Shown here: piece after piece, positions 42,629-53,274 of the stretch
How positions within the stretch are numbered: the first letter of the stretch is position 1
How the letters are laid out: each line of letters starts with the position of its first letter
From: Caballeronia sp. NK8
GTDB taxonomy: Bacteria; Pseudomonadota; Gammaproteobacteria; Burkholderiales; Burkholderiaceae
DNA: 64,000 bases
Reading direction: 5' to 3'
NCBI RefSeq assembly: GCF_018408855.1
Contig: NZ_AP024327.1
Location: 310,001-374,000 of the forward strand
Position numbers and translations under genes: made by a program
Notes under the pieces: generated by a model
Database searches by the model: none
Told to the model about the DNA's origin: nothing
What the model saw: only the letters and a program-made list of their open reading frames with translations

Positions 42629-43471
42629 TCAGCTGCTCAGCCTGCGATAGGCATTCAGATGACGAATCAGACCTTGCCGGTCGCCGCGCTTTTCCAGCAG
42701 GATCGCGAGGTTATGATGCGCGTCGGCGTAATCGGCGTCGGCTTCCAGACATCGCCGATAGCTTTGCAGCGCTTCGTCGACGCGGCCGAGCCCTTCGAGC
42801 GCGACGGCGCGATTGAAGTGGAGCACGGCGTCGGCGGGGAAGTGTGCGAGCGCGGTGTCGAAGACGAGCAGCGCATCGGCGCAGCGTCGTTCGTCTTCGC
42901 ACAGCAATGCGCCGAGATCGACATACGCTCCGTAGTACGGCTCGGGCGATAGTTCGATCGCGCGCCGGTAGGCTCGCTCCGCGCCCTTCGCGTCGGTTTT
43001 CATGAGCTGTCCGCCGAGGTCGTACCAGTCCCGCGCCTGAAGCGCGGCGGCGCTCTTGCGTTCCGGCGCGGCATCGAGCAGCACGACGTCGCCCTTCACT
43101 TCGGCGAGTTCGAAGTCGAGCAATAACTGGCCGGTCACGGCGTCCCATTGCGATGGTCCGGTCTTCACGACGACCGAGCCGCCCTCGGCTGTGACGCGCA
43201 GACCCGAAAGCGGCAGCTCGTCCGGCAGGTCCGATTTCAATCGGGACAGCGCCTGGCTGATCTTGCGCGGCGCGACGTCGGCTTCGCGAAGGCGCAGCGC
43301 CGTGCGCAGCAGGACCACGTCCTGAAAGGAAAAGCGCAGTTCATTGCGAGGTCCGCGTTCGGGTGTGACGAAACCCGCATCGATCAGGCCGGTGACGACC
43401 CGGCGCGTCACGCCCAGCATCGACACGAGTTTCGGCAACGACAGATCGTGCGCGACCATTCCCCTTGTCAC
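42629..43471 (-). CDS. MerR-type HTH protein with TPR domain, coupled to ku
   Basis: A 280-residue protein with a MerR-like helix-turn-helix at the N-terminus (SLPKLVSMLGVTRRVVTGLI, DAGFVTPERGPRNELRFSFQD) and tetratricopeptide-like repeats in the C-terminal half (AERAYRRAIELSPEPYYGAY, ADALLVFDTALAHFPADAV, VDEALQSYRRCLEADADYA). The GTG start overlaps the ku stop (GTGA), so translation is coupled; ATG 43459 is an alternative. A DNA-binding plus protein-interaction design next to Ku suggests a regulator or scaffold for end joining. I know no assigned function for this combination. Confidence 0.8.
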   Translation of the reverse strand: MTRGMVAHDLSLPKLVSMLGVTRRVVTGLIDAGFVTPERGPRNELRFSFQDVVLLRTALRLREADVAPRKISQALSRLKSDLPDELPLSGLRVTAEGGSVVVKTGPSQWDAVTGQLLLDFELAEVKGDVVLLDAAPERKSAAALQARDWYDLGGQLMKTDAKGAERAYRRAIELSPEPYYGAYVDLGALLCEDERRCADALLVFDTALAHFPADAVLHFNRAVALEGLGRVDEALQSYRRCLEADADYADAHHNLAILLEKRGDRQGLIRHLNAYRRLSS

Positions 43472-44391
43472 TTGCGGGCACGCGTTCTGGCCGGCGCTTC
43501 GACCGGCACCTTCGGCGCGCGCGCGGCGGGCTTTCTGACTTTCGGCACGTCGATGACTTCTTCCGTTTGCGCGGTGGTCTTGCGCTTCGCCGGCGCGGTG
43601 GCCTTGGCTTTGCCGTTGGACTTGCCGAGGCTCGCGCGCAACGCGTCCATCAGATCGATGACTTCGCCGCCGCTCGCGGGTTCTTCGGCTTCGGGAGAAA
43701 TGATTTCCTTGCCCTCGATCTTCCGGTCGATGGCGGCGAGGACGCGTTTCTTTTCCTCATCTTCGTAGGCGGACGCGTCGTAGGCGTCCTCGGTGCCCTG
43801 TTCGATGATCTGGAGCGCGAGTTTCAGCTCCGCCGCCGAAACCGGCGCCTGTTCGATGTTCAGATCCTTGAGCGAGCGCACTTCATCGGCGAACAGCAGT
43901 TGCTGGAAGACCATGCCGTCTTCGGCGGGACGCACCTGCACGATTCTCGTCTTGCCCTTGTAGGACCATTTGGCGAGTGCGCATCGTCCGCTTTGCGCCA
44001 GGGCCTGTTGCAGCAGGCTGTATGGCTTGCCGCCGCGCTTGTCGGGCGCGATGAAATAGGCTTTGTCGTAGAAGATCGGATCGACCGACTTCTCGGGGAC
44101 GAACGAGACGATTTCGACGACGTGGCTCGCGCCTTCCTCCAGCGCCTTGAGTTCATCGCCGGTGAAGACGACATAGCGGCCTTTCTCGAACTCGTAGCCC
44201 TTTTTCATGGACGAACGCTCGACGACCTCGCCTGTCGAGTCCGAGACGTACTGCTGCTTGACGCGCGCGCCATCGGGGGCGAGCAGATTGAAGCGGACGT
44301 CCGACGCGCTTTCCGTCGCGGAGTAGAGCTTGACGGGAATCGAGACGAGTCCGAAGGACAACGACAGTGAGGCGATCGAGCGGGCCGGCAT
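43468..44391 (-). CDS. ku: Ku protein, non-homologous end joining
   Basis: A 307-residue bacterial Ku homologue that binds double-strand ends as a ring-shaped dimer. The start (ARSIASLSLSFGLVSIPVKL, YSATE) is diagnostic, as are VVEIVSFVPEKSVDPIFYDK and YFIAPDKRGGKPYSLL. A roughly 50-residue Lys/Arg/Pro/Ala-rich tail follows the core, as in many proteobacterial Ku proteins, and probably aids DNA binding. ATG 44391 follows GAGGAGGA. No ligD gene lies within the window. A Nudix gene is 66 bp upstream and an HTH/TPR gene overlaps downstream. Confidence 0.95.
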   Translation of the reverse strand: MPARSIASLSLSFGLVSIPVKLYSATESASDVRFNLLAPDGARVKQQYVSDSTGEVVERSSMKKGYEFEKGRYVVFTGDELKALEEGASHVVEIVSFVPEKSVDPIFYDKAYFIAPDKRGGKPYSLLQQALAQSGRCALAKWSYKGKTRIVQVRPAEDGMVFQQLLFADEVRSLKDLNIEQAPVSAAELKLALQIIEQGTEDAYDASAYEDEEKKRVLAAIDRKIEGKEIISPEAEEPASGGEVIDLMDALRASLGKSNGKAKATAPAKRKTTAQTEEVIDVPKVRKPAARAPKVPVEAPARTRARK

Positions 44392-44457
44392 GAGGTCCTC
44401 CTCGCGAAGCAATCGGCGAATCGCCACACAGATTACCACCGGTCGGGCGGCGGGGTC

Positions 44458-45078
44458 TCAGTCGAAGTCCACGGTGCTGCCGTGTCGGAGTTCGTCCAGG
44501 CGCCGGATCTGCTCGGGCATGATCCGGCCGAGCGACAGCGCGGGAAGATCATCGGGACTGAAGAAACCGACGGCATCGGTTTCCGTGCCGACCGTCGCGC
44601 CACTCTGACGAATCTCGCCGAGAAAAACGAGCTTCCAGATGTGAAAGACCGACGGCGGATGTCGATGCTTCGCCATGTCCCACGCGGCGAGCAGCCGCAC
44701 GATCTCGACGGTATAGCCGCTTTCCTCGCGGACTTCCCTGGCTGCGTTTTCCGCCGGAGACGCTCCGACGTCGGCCCAGCCGCCGGGCAGGGACCACAAA
44801 CCATCGGCGGCCTCGCGCACGAGCAGTATGTGTCCGGCTTCGTTGAACACGGCGCATCTGACGTCGAGCTTGGGATTGGCGTAGCCCGTTTCGAATGCGA
44901 ATAGCTCGGCGAGCGCGGCCGTTTCCATCGACGCGAGATCGGCGAGCTGCTCGTGGGCGATTGCCGCGATTTCTTCGTAGCGTTCCTTGTCGAACACGGC
45001 GGTGGTGTAGTGCAGGCCTGTCTGGGCGAGGGCGAGCAGGCGGCGGGCTTGATCGAGTCGTCGGTTTTCCGATGTCAT
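44458..45078 (-). CDS. Nudix hydrolase with N-terminal Nudix_N-type domain
   Basis: A 206-residue pyrophosphohydrolase. The Nudix box is complete: GGWADVGASPAENAAREV followed by REESGY, with the metal-binding glutamates. The first 70 residues form an alpha-helical domain seen in ADP-ribose pyrophosphatase-like members (Nudix_N_2 type). It may clean up oxidised or ADP-ribosyl nucleotides. It is 66 bp upstream of ku on the same strand, so co-expression with DNA repair is plausible. It ends FRQSGATVGTETDAVGFFSP-type text common in this subgroup. Confidence 0.87.
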   Translation of the reverse strand: MTSENRRLDQARRLLALAQTGLHYTTAVFDKERYEEIAAIAHEQLADLASMETAALAELFAFETGYANPKLDVRCAVFNEAGHILLVREAADGLWSLPGGWADVGASPAENAAREVREESGYTVEIVRLLAAWDMAKHRHPPSVFHIWKLVFLGEIRQSGATVGTETDAVGFFSPDDLPALSLGRIMPEQIRRLDELRHGSTVDFD

Positions 45079-45102
45079 GGCAGGTTCGATGGCGCGAAAT
45101 TG

Positions 45103-45666
45103 TCAGGCGAGAAGTTGCTTGATCAAGTCAGTGGTGGTTTTCACTTCGTATTTTCGCAAGAGACTTGCCCGATGGATGTCGACTGTGCGCGGGCTGATGT
45201 CGAGTTCTCTCCCGATCTCCTTGCTCGTCATCCCGTGCACGACCAGAGCAGCGACGTCGCGTTCGCGCTCGGTCAGCAGACTCGCGACGTCCGATTGCTT
45301 CTCCTGCTTCGAGAGATCCGTGAAAGTCCACAGAGCCAGCTCATAGGGGCGTTTCGGATTGAAGCCGAATCCGCATACCGTCACCCAGAAATGACTGCCG
45401 TCGATACGCCGCATGATGCGGTCGTCGCTGAACACCGCGCGTTTCGCGATCAATGGGGCGATCCGGCGACCCGTGCTCGCGAAATCCTTCTGCTCGGGAT
45501 AGAGGACAGCGAACGATTGATTCACGATGTCGCTTCGTGTGGCCCGAAAGAGGGCGAGTGCCCTGTCGTTGCAGTCGACCATGACGCGCTCACGCGCAAC
45601 GATGACCGCAGTCGGCAGCTTCAGGAAGACATCTTCGTAGTCGAGCGGCGGCGCTGGCGTGGACAT
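45103..45666 (-). CDS. PAS-LuxR (NarL/FixJ-type) transcriptional regulator
   Basis: A 187-residue regulator with an N-terminal PAS domain (VFLKLPTAVIVARERVMVDC to about residue 120) and a C-terminal LuxR helix-turn-helix (LLTERERDVAALVVHGMTSK, EIGRELDISPRTVDIHRASL). There is no receiver domain, so a ligand or redox signal at the PAS domain probably controls it directly. It is divergent from the M19-like gene with 90 bp between. Palindromes and direct repeats directly upstream of its start codon are probable binding sites, implying autoregulation. Confidence 0.9.
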   Translation of the reverse strand: MSTPAPPLDYEDVFLKLPTAVIVARERVMVDCNDRALALFRATRSDIVNQSFAVLYPEQKDFASTGRRIAPLIAKRAVFSDDRIMRRIDGSHFWVTVCGFGFNPKRPYELALWTFTDLSKQEKQSDVASLLTERERDVAALVVHGMTSKEIGRELDISPRTVDIHRASLLRKYEVKTTTDLIKQLLA

Positions 45667-45701
45667 TTACCTAGGTAACCGATACGTATAGACCTATGTA
45701 A
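45667..45701. promoter_or_regulatory. Palindrome and direct repeats between PAS-LuxR and M19-like genes
   Basis: TTACCTAGGTAA (45667-45678) is a perfect 12-bp palindrome touching the LuxR start codon. ACCTAGGTAA recurs as ACCTATGTAA at 45692-45701, 23 bp apart start to start, with the palindrome ATACGTAT (45682-45689) between. Such TAC-GTA-like dyads fit NarL/FixJ-type DNA-binding domains. Confidence 0.6.
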
Positions 45702-45756
45702 TTGACAAGCATACATTGCTCTCACACGGACAGCCAGTCGAAAAGAGGGGAGAGCA

Positions 45757-46725
45757 ATGACACTGCACGAGCGTTGCATCGTGATGGACGGTCTCATCGT
45801 TTCCAGATGGGACCGATCGATCTTCGAGGACATGAGCCGCGGCGGACTGACGGCCGCGAACTGCACGGTATCCATCTGGGAAGGCTTTCTTGGTACGGTC
45901 GACAACATCATCGAGATGAAGAAGCTGGTCGCCGCGAGCAGCGAACTGGTGACGCTTGCGCGGTCCGTAGACGACATTCGCGCCGCGAAGCGCTCAGGGA
46001 AGACGGCGATCATTCTCGGGTTCCAGAACAGTCATGCGTTCGAGGATCGCGTCGAGTATGTCGGAATCTTCAAGGAACTCGGCGTGGGAATCTCGCAACT
46101 CGCCTATAACACTCAGAACCTCATCGGCACGGGTTGTTATGAGCGTGACGGCGGGTTATCGGGCTTCGGACACGAGATCGTCGAGGAAATGAATCGTGTC
46201 GGCATTCTGGTCGACCTCTCGCACGTGGGGCCGAACACGTCGCGAGAAGCGATTCTGGCATCGAAAAAGCCGGTCTGCTATTCCCACTGCCTTCCATCCG
46301 GACTGAAAGAACATCCGCGCAACAAGTCCGATGAAGAATTGCGTTTCATCGCCGACCACGGCGGATTCGTCGGTGTGACCATGTTCTCGCCATTCCTGAA
46401 AAACGGTCCGAATTCGACGATCGAAGACTACGTCGAGGCGATTCGATACGTGATCAATGTCGTAGGTGAGGATGCCGTCGGCATCGGAACCGACTTCACT
46501 CAGGGCTACGACAAAGGCTTCTACGACTGGATCAGCCACGACAAAGGCGCTTACCGGAAGCTGACCGACTTCGGAACGGTTTTGAATCCGCTCGGTTTGA
46601 GGACGATCGGCGAATTCCCGAACCTCACCCGCGCGATGCAATCCGCAGATATTCCGGAGCGTGTCATCGAGAAAGTGCTTGGCGAAAACTGGCTTCGCCT
46701 GCTGGGCGAAGTCTGGTCTGTGTGA
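45757..46725 (+). CDS. M19 membrane-dipeptidase-like protein with altered metal site
   Basis: A 322-residue TIM-barrel protein of the M19 (renal/membrane dipeptidase) family. Conserved text: DLSHVG with H156, YSHC with H177, EHPRN with R188, and GIGTDF. However, the usual HxD near the start is replaced (MDGLIVSRWD, residues 10-19) and the bridging glutamate of the VEGG segment is Gln90 in LGFQNSH. So the two-metal centre cannot be canonical. No signal peptide is seen. GAGGGGAGAG precedes the ATG. It is followed by an MFS gene 52 bp on and divergent from a PAS-LuxR gene. The true reaction is unknown. Confidence 0.83.
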   Translation: MTLHERCIVMDGLIVSRWDRSIFEDMSRGGLTAANCTVSIWEGFLGTVDNIIEMKKLVAASSELVTLARSVDDIRAAKRSGKTAIILGFQNSHAFEDRVEYVGIFKELGVGISQLAYNTQNLIGTGCYERDGGLSGFGHEIVEEMNRVGILVDLSHVGPNTSREAILASKKPVCYSHCLPSGLKEHPRNKSDEELRFIADHGGFVGVTMFSPFLKNGPNSTIEDYVEAIRYVINVVGEDAVGIGTDFTQGYDKGFYDWISHDKGAYRKLTDFGTVLNPLGLRTIGEFPNLTRAMQSADIPERVIEKVLGENWLRLLGEVWSV

Positions 46726-46777
46726 TTCACGCCAGGCCATCTGAAAACACCATAAGCCCGCAATGCAGGGAGAAGAC

Positions 46778-48115
46778 ATGTACAGAAAGATTCAGCCGCT
46801 CGCAAGCGATCTGATTGGCGACACATCGGAGGCGCAAGCTCAATCCCGGCTATACAGAAAAGTCGCGTGGCGGCTCATTCCGCTATTATTCATTTGCTAT
46901 GTGGTGGCCTATCTCGACCGCATCAACGTCGGCTTTGCCAAACTGCAGATGCAGGAAGCGCTCGGTTTCAGCGACACGGTGTATGGACTGGGCGCGGGCA
47001 TCTTCTTCATCGGATACTTTCTGTTCGAAGTGCCGAGCAACATGATTCTCGAACGCTTCGGCGCGAAGAAGACGATCGCGCGAATCATGATTTGCTGGGG
47101 CATCGTGGGATGTCTGATGGCACGCGTGTCGAGTCCCACCGAATTCTATGTTCTTCGATTTCTCCTCGGCGTGTTCGAAGCGGGTTTCTTTCCGGGCGTC
47201 GTCTACTACATCGGCTGCTGGTTTCCGGAGTCGCGGCGCGGTCACATGCTCGGCATTTTCATGACGGGCATCCCGATCGCCGGCCTCTTCGGCGGACCGG
47301 TGTCCGGCTGGGCGATGTCGAGTGTCAGCGGCCTCGGCATGGCGGGCTGGCAATGGCTCTACATCATCGAGGCGGCGCCAGCGGTGCTGCTCGGGATCGT
47401 CGCCATCGCCTATCTCGATGACAACGCGAAGAAAGCGAAGTGGCTCACCTCCGACGAGCGCGAACGGCTGAGCCATGCGTTAATGACCGAGTCGGAAAGG
47501 AATGTTTCCCGGGCCGACTCCAGCTTGCGCACGGCGATGACGAGCCCGCGGCTGTACGCCATGGCGTTCGCCTATTTCGCCTTCATCTGCGGAACATACG
47601 CCGTGAGTTTCTGGCTGCCGACCGTGCTCAAATCGAGCGGCGTAACCGATGTCGCGCGCATCGGCTGGTATTCCGCGATTCCATATGGGATCAGCGCGGG
47701 AGGCATGGTCTGGCTGTGCCGCAATTCGGACCGGACGATGGAACGGCGGTGGCACACGTCGCTCGCCGCGATGGCCGGTGCGCTCGCGCTTGCGTTGCTG
47801 CCTCATGCGCCCAAGGACGTATCGGTGACCATCGTCCTGCTCACCGTGGCCGCGACCGGCATCTTCGCCACGATGCCATTGTTCTGGTCGATCGCGACCG
47901 ATTACTTCTCGGGGACTCCGTCGGCTGCGGTCGCGATCGCGTTCATCAACAGCCTCGGCCTGGTGGGCGGCTTCGCCAGTCCGTTCGCGATGGGCTGGCT
48001 CAAGACCGCGACGGGCTCACTCACGTCGGGACTCTATCTGGTGACGGGCGTGCTCCTGCTGGGCGCACTGGTCCTTATCGCATGCGCGCCTCGAGCGCCG
48101 ACAACACATCCTTGA
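46778..48115 (+). CDS. MFS transporter, ACS (anion:cation symporter) type
   Basis: A 445-residue transporter with twelve predicted membrane segments, of the group carrying phthalate, tartrate and other organic anions. Signature pieces: AYLDRINVGFAKLQMQEALG after the first span, FFIGYFLFEVPSNMILERFG, and FLLGVFEAGFFPGVVYYIGC. The start at 46778 has GGGAGA upstream; the frame five codons longer does not. It probably imports the substrate or exports the product of the M19-like protein, which precedes it in the same operon. Its last 41 bp overlap a small reverse-strand frame. Confidence 0.88.
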   Translation: MYRKIQPLASDLIGDTSEAQAQSRLYRKVAWRLIPLLFICYVVAYLDRINVGFAKLQMQEALGFSDTVYGLGAGIFFIGYFLFEVPSNMILERFGAKKTIARIMICWGIVGCLMARVSSPTEFYVLRFLLGVFEAGFFPGVVYYIGCWFPESRRGHMLGIFMTGIPIAGLFGGPVSGWAMSSVSGLGMAGWQWLYIIEAAPAVLLGIVAIAYLDDNAKKAKWLTSDERERLSHALMTESERNVSRADSSLRTAMTSPRLYAMAFAYFAFICGTYAVSFWLPTVLKSSGVTDVARIGWYSAIPYGISAGGMVWLCRNSDRTMERRWHTSLAAMAGALALALLPHAPKDVSVTIVLLTVAATGIFATMPLFWSIATDYFSGTPSAAVAIAFINSLGLVGGFASPFAMGWLKTATGSLTSGLYLVTGVLLLGALVLIACAPRAPTTHP

Positions 48116-48272
48116 GCCGGTCGATGCGACGCGTGATCGGCGGCGTCATCGTCGGCGTTCTGAGCGCATCGATGCGCGCATGCCAGTACGTGAACGGAAA
48201 CGTGCCGTCGGAAGCCTGCTGAACGATTCGTTCGAGATGCAGAAGATCTTTTTCGATGATGAATTGAAGCAT
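48075..48272 (-). CDS. Small hypothetical protein
   Basis: A 65-residue frame starting MLQFIIEKDLLHLERIVQQA and ending in a helix-like DRLKDVLSALEARMR. The composition is balanced and not like the arginine-rich shadow frames elsewhere. It has no recognised domain, and its 3' end overlaps the MFS gene by 41 bp. From 48273 to 48473 I see no further gene. It may be real, but evidence is only compositional. Confidence 0.4.
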   Translation of the reverse strand: MLQFIIEKDLLHLERIVQQASDGTFPFTYWHARIDALRTPTMTPPITRRIDRLKDVLSALEARMR

Positions 48273-48473
48273 GGTCCCAGACGAATGCGCGCATCCGAAG
48301 CGAATAGGTTTGAAGGTAGACCGAACGGCCCTCTCGACATCGCGTGGAAGTGAGCAATCGCTGTGCCAGAGACTGCGCGCAGTGCAGGACGGTACTCAAT
48401 CGCAGTAACGAAATGCGCAAAAGTGGACTGTTGCGTCCGCACCATCGAACCGATGTGGACGATTCCGTCCATA

Positions 48474-50771
<2,298 letters not shown>

Positions 50772-50970
50772 GGCTGAGCGCTCCAGGTCGGTTATGCTCG
50801 GGAACGTCGTGTCGCAGTTAACGGCGTTTTCCCGCGATCCTTGAGCGCGCAGAGATCGTAGGCGGCTGTAGCTTCGCTAGCGTTTCATTTTCTCGTCGTC
50901 AAGGCGGCACATTCCGTATACCCGGGTCTATCCTCGGAGCCATGACGCTCGGCATAATGGGAGTGATTAA

Positions 50971-51642
50971 ATGACCGTCGCAATTCCATCCGAAGCCGGC
51001 AAAGACATGAGCGAACAACGAGCAAAACGAGACCCCGAAGGTACGCGGCGGCGCATTCTGGAGGCCGCCACCGAGCAGTTCACGAAGCTCGGCCTCGCAG
51101 GGGCGCGGGTCGACGCCATCGCCACGGCGGCCGGCACGAACGAGCGCATGCTCTACTACTACTTCGCGAGCAAGGAAGGCCTGTACGTCGCGGTGCTCGA
51201 AGCCATGTACGCGCAGTTCGCGGAGCGGGAGGCGGGGCTCGATCTGTCCGGCCTGCAACCGGCCGACGCCATCCGTGAACTGGCGAAGTCCATCTGGACG
51301 CACTTGCGGGAGAATCCGGAGTGGCTGAGCCTCATCAATAACGAAAACCTGCACGAAGGGCGCTATCTGGAGCGTTCGAGCCACTTGCGCGAAACCATCT
51401 CGCCGGTGGTCGATCTGTTGCGCGTCACCCTCGAGCGCGGCATGTCGTCGGGACAGTTCCGGCAGGGCATCGATCCGCTGGACTTCTATGTGACGCTGGT
51501 TGGCATGGGGTATTACATCGTGTCCAACCGTTTCACTATTGATATTTTCACGGGGCGTAATTACGCCGAGCAGGACCGTCAGGCGTCCATCGCGGCGATG
51601 CATCTCGACATGCTGCTGACGTATCTGCGTCCGGTTAGCTAA
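50971..51642 (+). CDS. TetR-family transcriptional regulator
   Basis: A 223-residue repressor-type regulator. The N-terminal helix-turn-helix (RRRILEAATEQFTKLGLAGA, RVDAIATAAGTNERMLYYYF, ASKEGLYVAVLEAMY) is clear; the C-terminal domain resembles the RutR/TetR_C group. GGGAG precedes the ATG. The upstream gap contains a small dyad ACCCGGGT at 50920-50927 as a possible operator. It is convergent with the tartrate dehydratase genes and divergent from the sigma-54 activator; its target is not obvious. Confidence 0.88.
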   Translation: MTVAIPSEAGKDMSEQRAKRDPEGTRRRILEAATEQFTKLGLAGARVDAIATAAGTNERMLYYYFASKEGLYVAVLEAMYAQFAEREAGLDLSGLQPADAIRELAKSIWTHLRENPEWLSLINNENLHEGRYLERSSHLRETISPVVDLLRVTLERGMSSGQFRQGIDPLDFYVTLVGMGYYIVSNRFTIDIFTGRNYAEQDRQASIAAMHLDMLLTYLRPVS

Positions 51643-51669
51643 CCCCGCGCGGGAAAACCCGAACCTGCT

Positions 51670-51707
51670 GTCGCGGCAGGCCAAAAAACGTTCTGGCCTG
51701 CCGCGAC
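51670..51707. terminator. Bidirectional terminator-like hairpin
   Basis: GTCGCGGCAGGCCA and TGGCCTGCCGCGAC form a perfect 14-bp stem around a 10-nt loop, in the 69-bp gap between the convergent TetR and ttdB genes. There is no clean T-run, but the position suggests it serves both. Confidence 0.7.
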
Positions 51708-51711
51708 GCCC

Positions 51712-52320
51712 TCAACGGATGAAGCCGAGTTCCTGGCTGATCCTGTCCAGAATGGGCTTTTTCTTCTCGTTGAATACAGCCTTGTTGTCCTGAATAAGGT
51801 TGTTGCCCTTGGTGTCGATGGAAATGATCAGCGGGCCGAACTCCCTGACCCGGTTGATCCACAGGGTTTCCGGCATGCCCAGATCCTGCCATTCCGCGCC
51901 TTCGATTTCCTCGACAAGCGTCGCCGCCAGTACCGCGCATCCGCCCGGAAAGATCGCGTGCACGGCCTTGTGTTCCATGCAGCCCGCAGCCGTCTCGGGC
52001 CCCATGCCGCCTTTGCCGACGATCAGCTTCACGCCGGTCTGCTCGATGAACTCGCGCTCGAACTTCTCCATTCGCATGCTGGTCGTGGGTCCGATGGAGA
52101 CCATTTCGAAACTGCCGTCGTCCTTCTTCCGGACGATCGGTCCCGCGTGGAAGATCGCGCCGCCGTCGAGATCGACGGGAAGTTTCCGGCCTTGCTCGAT
52201 CAGTCTGCGGTGCGCGACATCGCGGCACGTGACCAGCCGTCCGGTCAGATAGACGACGTCGCCGACCTTCAGATCTTCGAGGTCTTCGCTTTTGATGGGG
52301 GTCGTCAGAACCTTTTTCAC
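51712..52320 (-). CDS. ttdB: L(+)-tartrate dehydratase / class I fumarase beta subunit
   Basis: A 202-residue beta subunit. Together with the alpha subunit it dehydrates tartrate to oxaloacetate, or fumarate to malate. Family text: [58 protein letters not shown] and [14 protein letters not shown]. The GTG start overlaps the ttdA stop (GTGA), giving coupled synthesis. TtdB and heteromeric fumarase subunits are hard to separate by sequence alone; the neighbouring organic-anion MFS gene favours tartrate or a related hydroxy diacid. Confidence 0.85.
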   Translation of the reverse strand: MKKVLTTPIKSEDLEDLKVGDVVYLTGRLVTCRDVAHRRLIEQGRKLPVDLDGGAIFHAGPIVRKKDDGSFEMVSIGPTTSMRMEKFEREFIEQTGVKLIVGKGGMGPETAAGCMEHKAVHAIFPGGCAVLAATLVEEIEGAEWQDLGMPETLWINRVREFGPLIISIDTKGNNLIQDNKAVFNEKKKPILDRISQELGFIR

Positions 52321-53216
52321 AGCACCACTCCTTCGTGGGAAAGCACTTCATAGGACAGGTCGGCGTTGATGCGGATCTTGCCGCGCCGGTGCGCCCAGCA
52401 GCCCGTATTGACCGCGACGCCGATGGTCGAGGGATGCCGCGCCGACGATTCGATATTCACGCCCATCACGCTGTTGTTGCCCTTCAGGCCTTGCGGGCCG
52501 ATGCCGATCTCGTTGAGCCCGTCCTCCAGCAATTCCTCCATCAGCGCGGCGCGCGGATTGTCGCTCTTCGAATCGACGGGGCGCAGGATCGCCAGCTTGG
52601 AGAGGCGCGCTGCGGTCTCGACCGACGTCGACACGCCGATGCCGACGAGCAGCGGCGGGCACGCGTTCACGCCGCGTTCCGTGATGACGTCCATGACGAA
52701 TTCCGCGACGCCTTCGTAGCCTTGCCCCGGCATCAGCACCTTGGCCGCGCCGGGCAGCGTGCAGCCGCCGCCGGCCATATAGACGTCGATGGTGCAGCTA
52801 TCCTTTTCCGGAACGATGCGCCAGTCGAGCCACGGAATCTGCGTGCCCGTGTTGGTGCCGGTGTTCTTCTCGTCGAAGGTTTCGACGGCGTTGTGGCGCA
52901 GCGGGCCCATGCGGGTCGCGCCCGCCGTGGCTTCGCGCAGGATTTCCTCCAGTTCGCCGAGCAGCGGAAAATTCGCGCCGGACTCGACGAAATACTGGAT
53001 CACGCCCGTGTCCTGACAGCTCGGACGGTCGAGCTTGTCGGCGGCTTCCTGATTGCCGTGCATCGAGTCGTAAATTGACTTGGCGAGCGGATTCGTTTCC
53101 ATCGTGCGCAATTCCGCGAGCTTGGCCTTCACGTCCTTCGGCAGACGCTTGCCGATATAGGCGGTGAATTTCGCCATGGTGTCCGTGACGGACTGAATGG
53201 CTGCTTCCTTTTCCAT
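52317..53216 (-). CDS. ttdA: L(+)-tartrate dehydratase / class I fumarase alpha subunit
   Basis: A 299-residue alpha subunit carrying an oxygen-sensitive [4Fe-4S] cluster. Candidate cluster cysteines are in [23 protein letters not shown] and [12 protein letters not shown]. Length matches TtdA (about 300). A longer frame runs to 53369 but ATG 53216 has AGAGGAA upstream and the right start ([15 protein letters not shown]). It lies 58 bp after the MFS gene and overlaps ttdB, so MFS-ttdA-ttdB is one operon. Confidence 0.87.
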   Translation of the reverse strand: MEKEAAIQSVTDTMAKFTAYIGKRLPKDVKAKLAELRTMETNPLAKSIYDSMHGNQEAADKLDRPSCQDTGVIQYFVESGANFPLLGELEEILREATAGATRMGPLRHNAVETFDEKNTGTNTGTQIPWLDWRIVPEKDSCTIDVYMAGGGCTLPGAAKVLMPGQGYEGVAEFVMDVITERGVNACPPLLVGIGVSTSVETAARLSKLAILRPVDSKSDNPRAALMEELLEDGLNEIGIGPQGLKGNNSVMGVNIESSARHPSTIGVAVNTGCWAHRRGKIRINADLSYEVLSHEGVVL

Positions 53217-53274
53217 GTTGCATTCCTCTGACGACGTTTGACGTATTGAGATGGGGTACACGCGTTTGGTTTTT

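Noticed and set aside
50920..50927. ACCCGGGT dyad as a TetR operator
   Set aside because: Eight base pairs is too short to claim as a site in this GC-rich context; mentioned only in the TetR entry.
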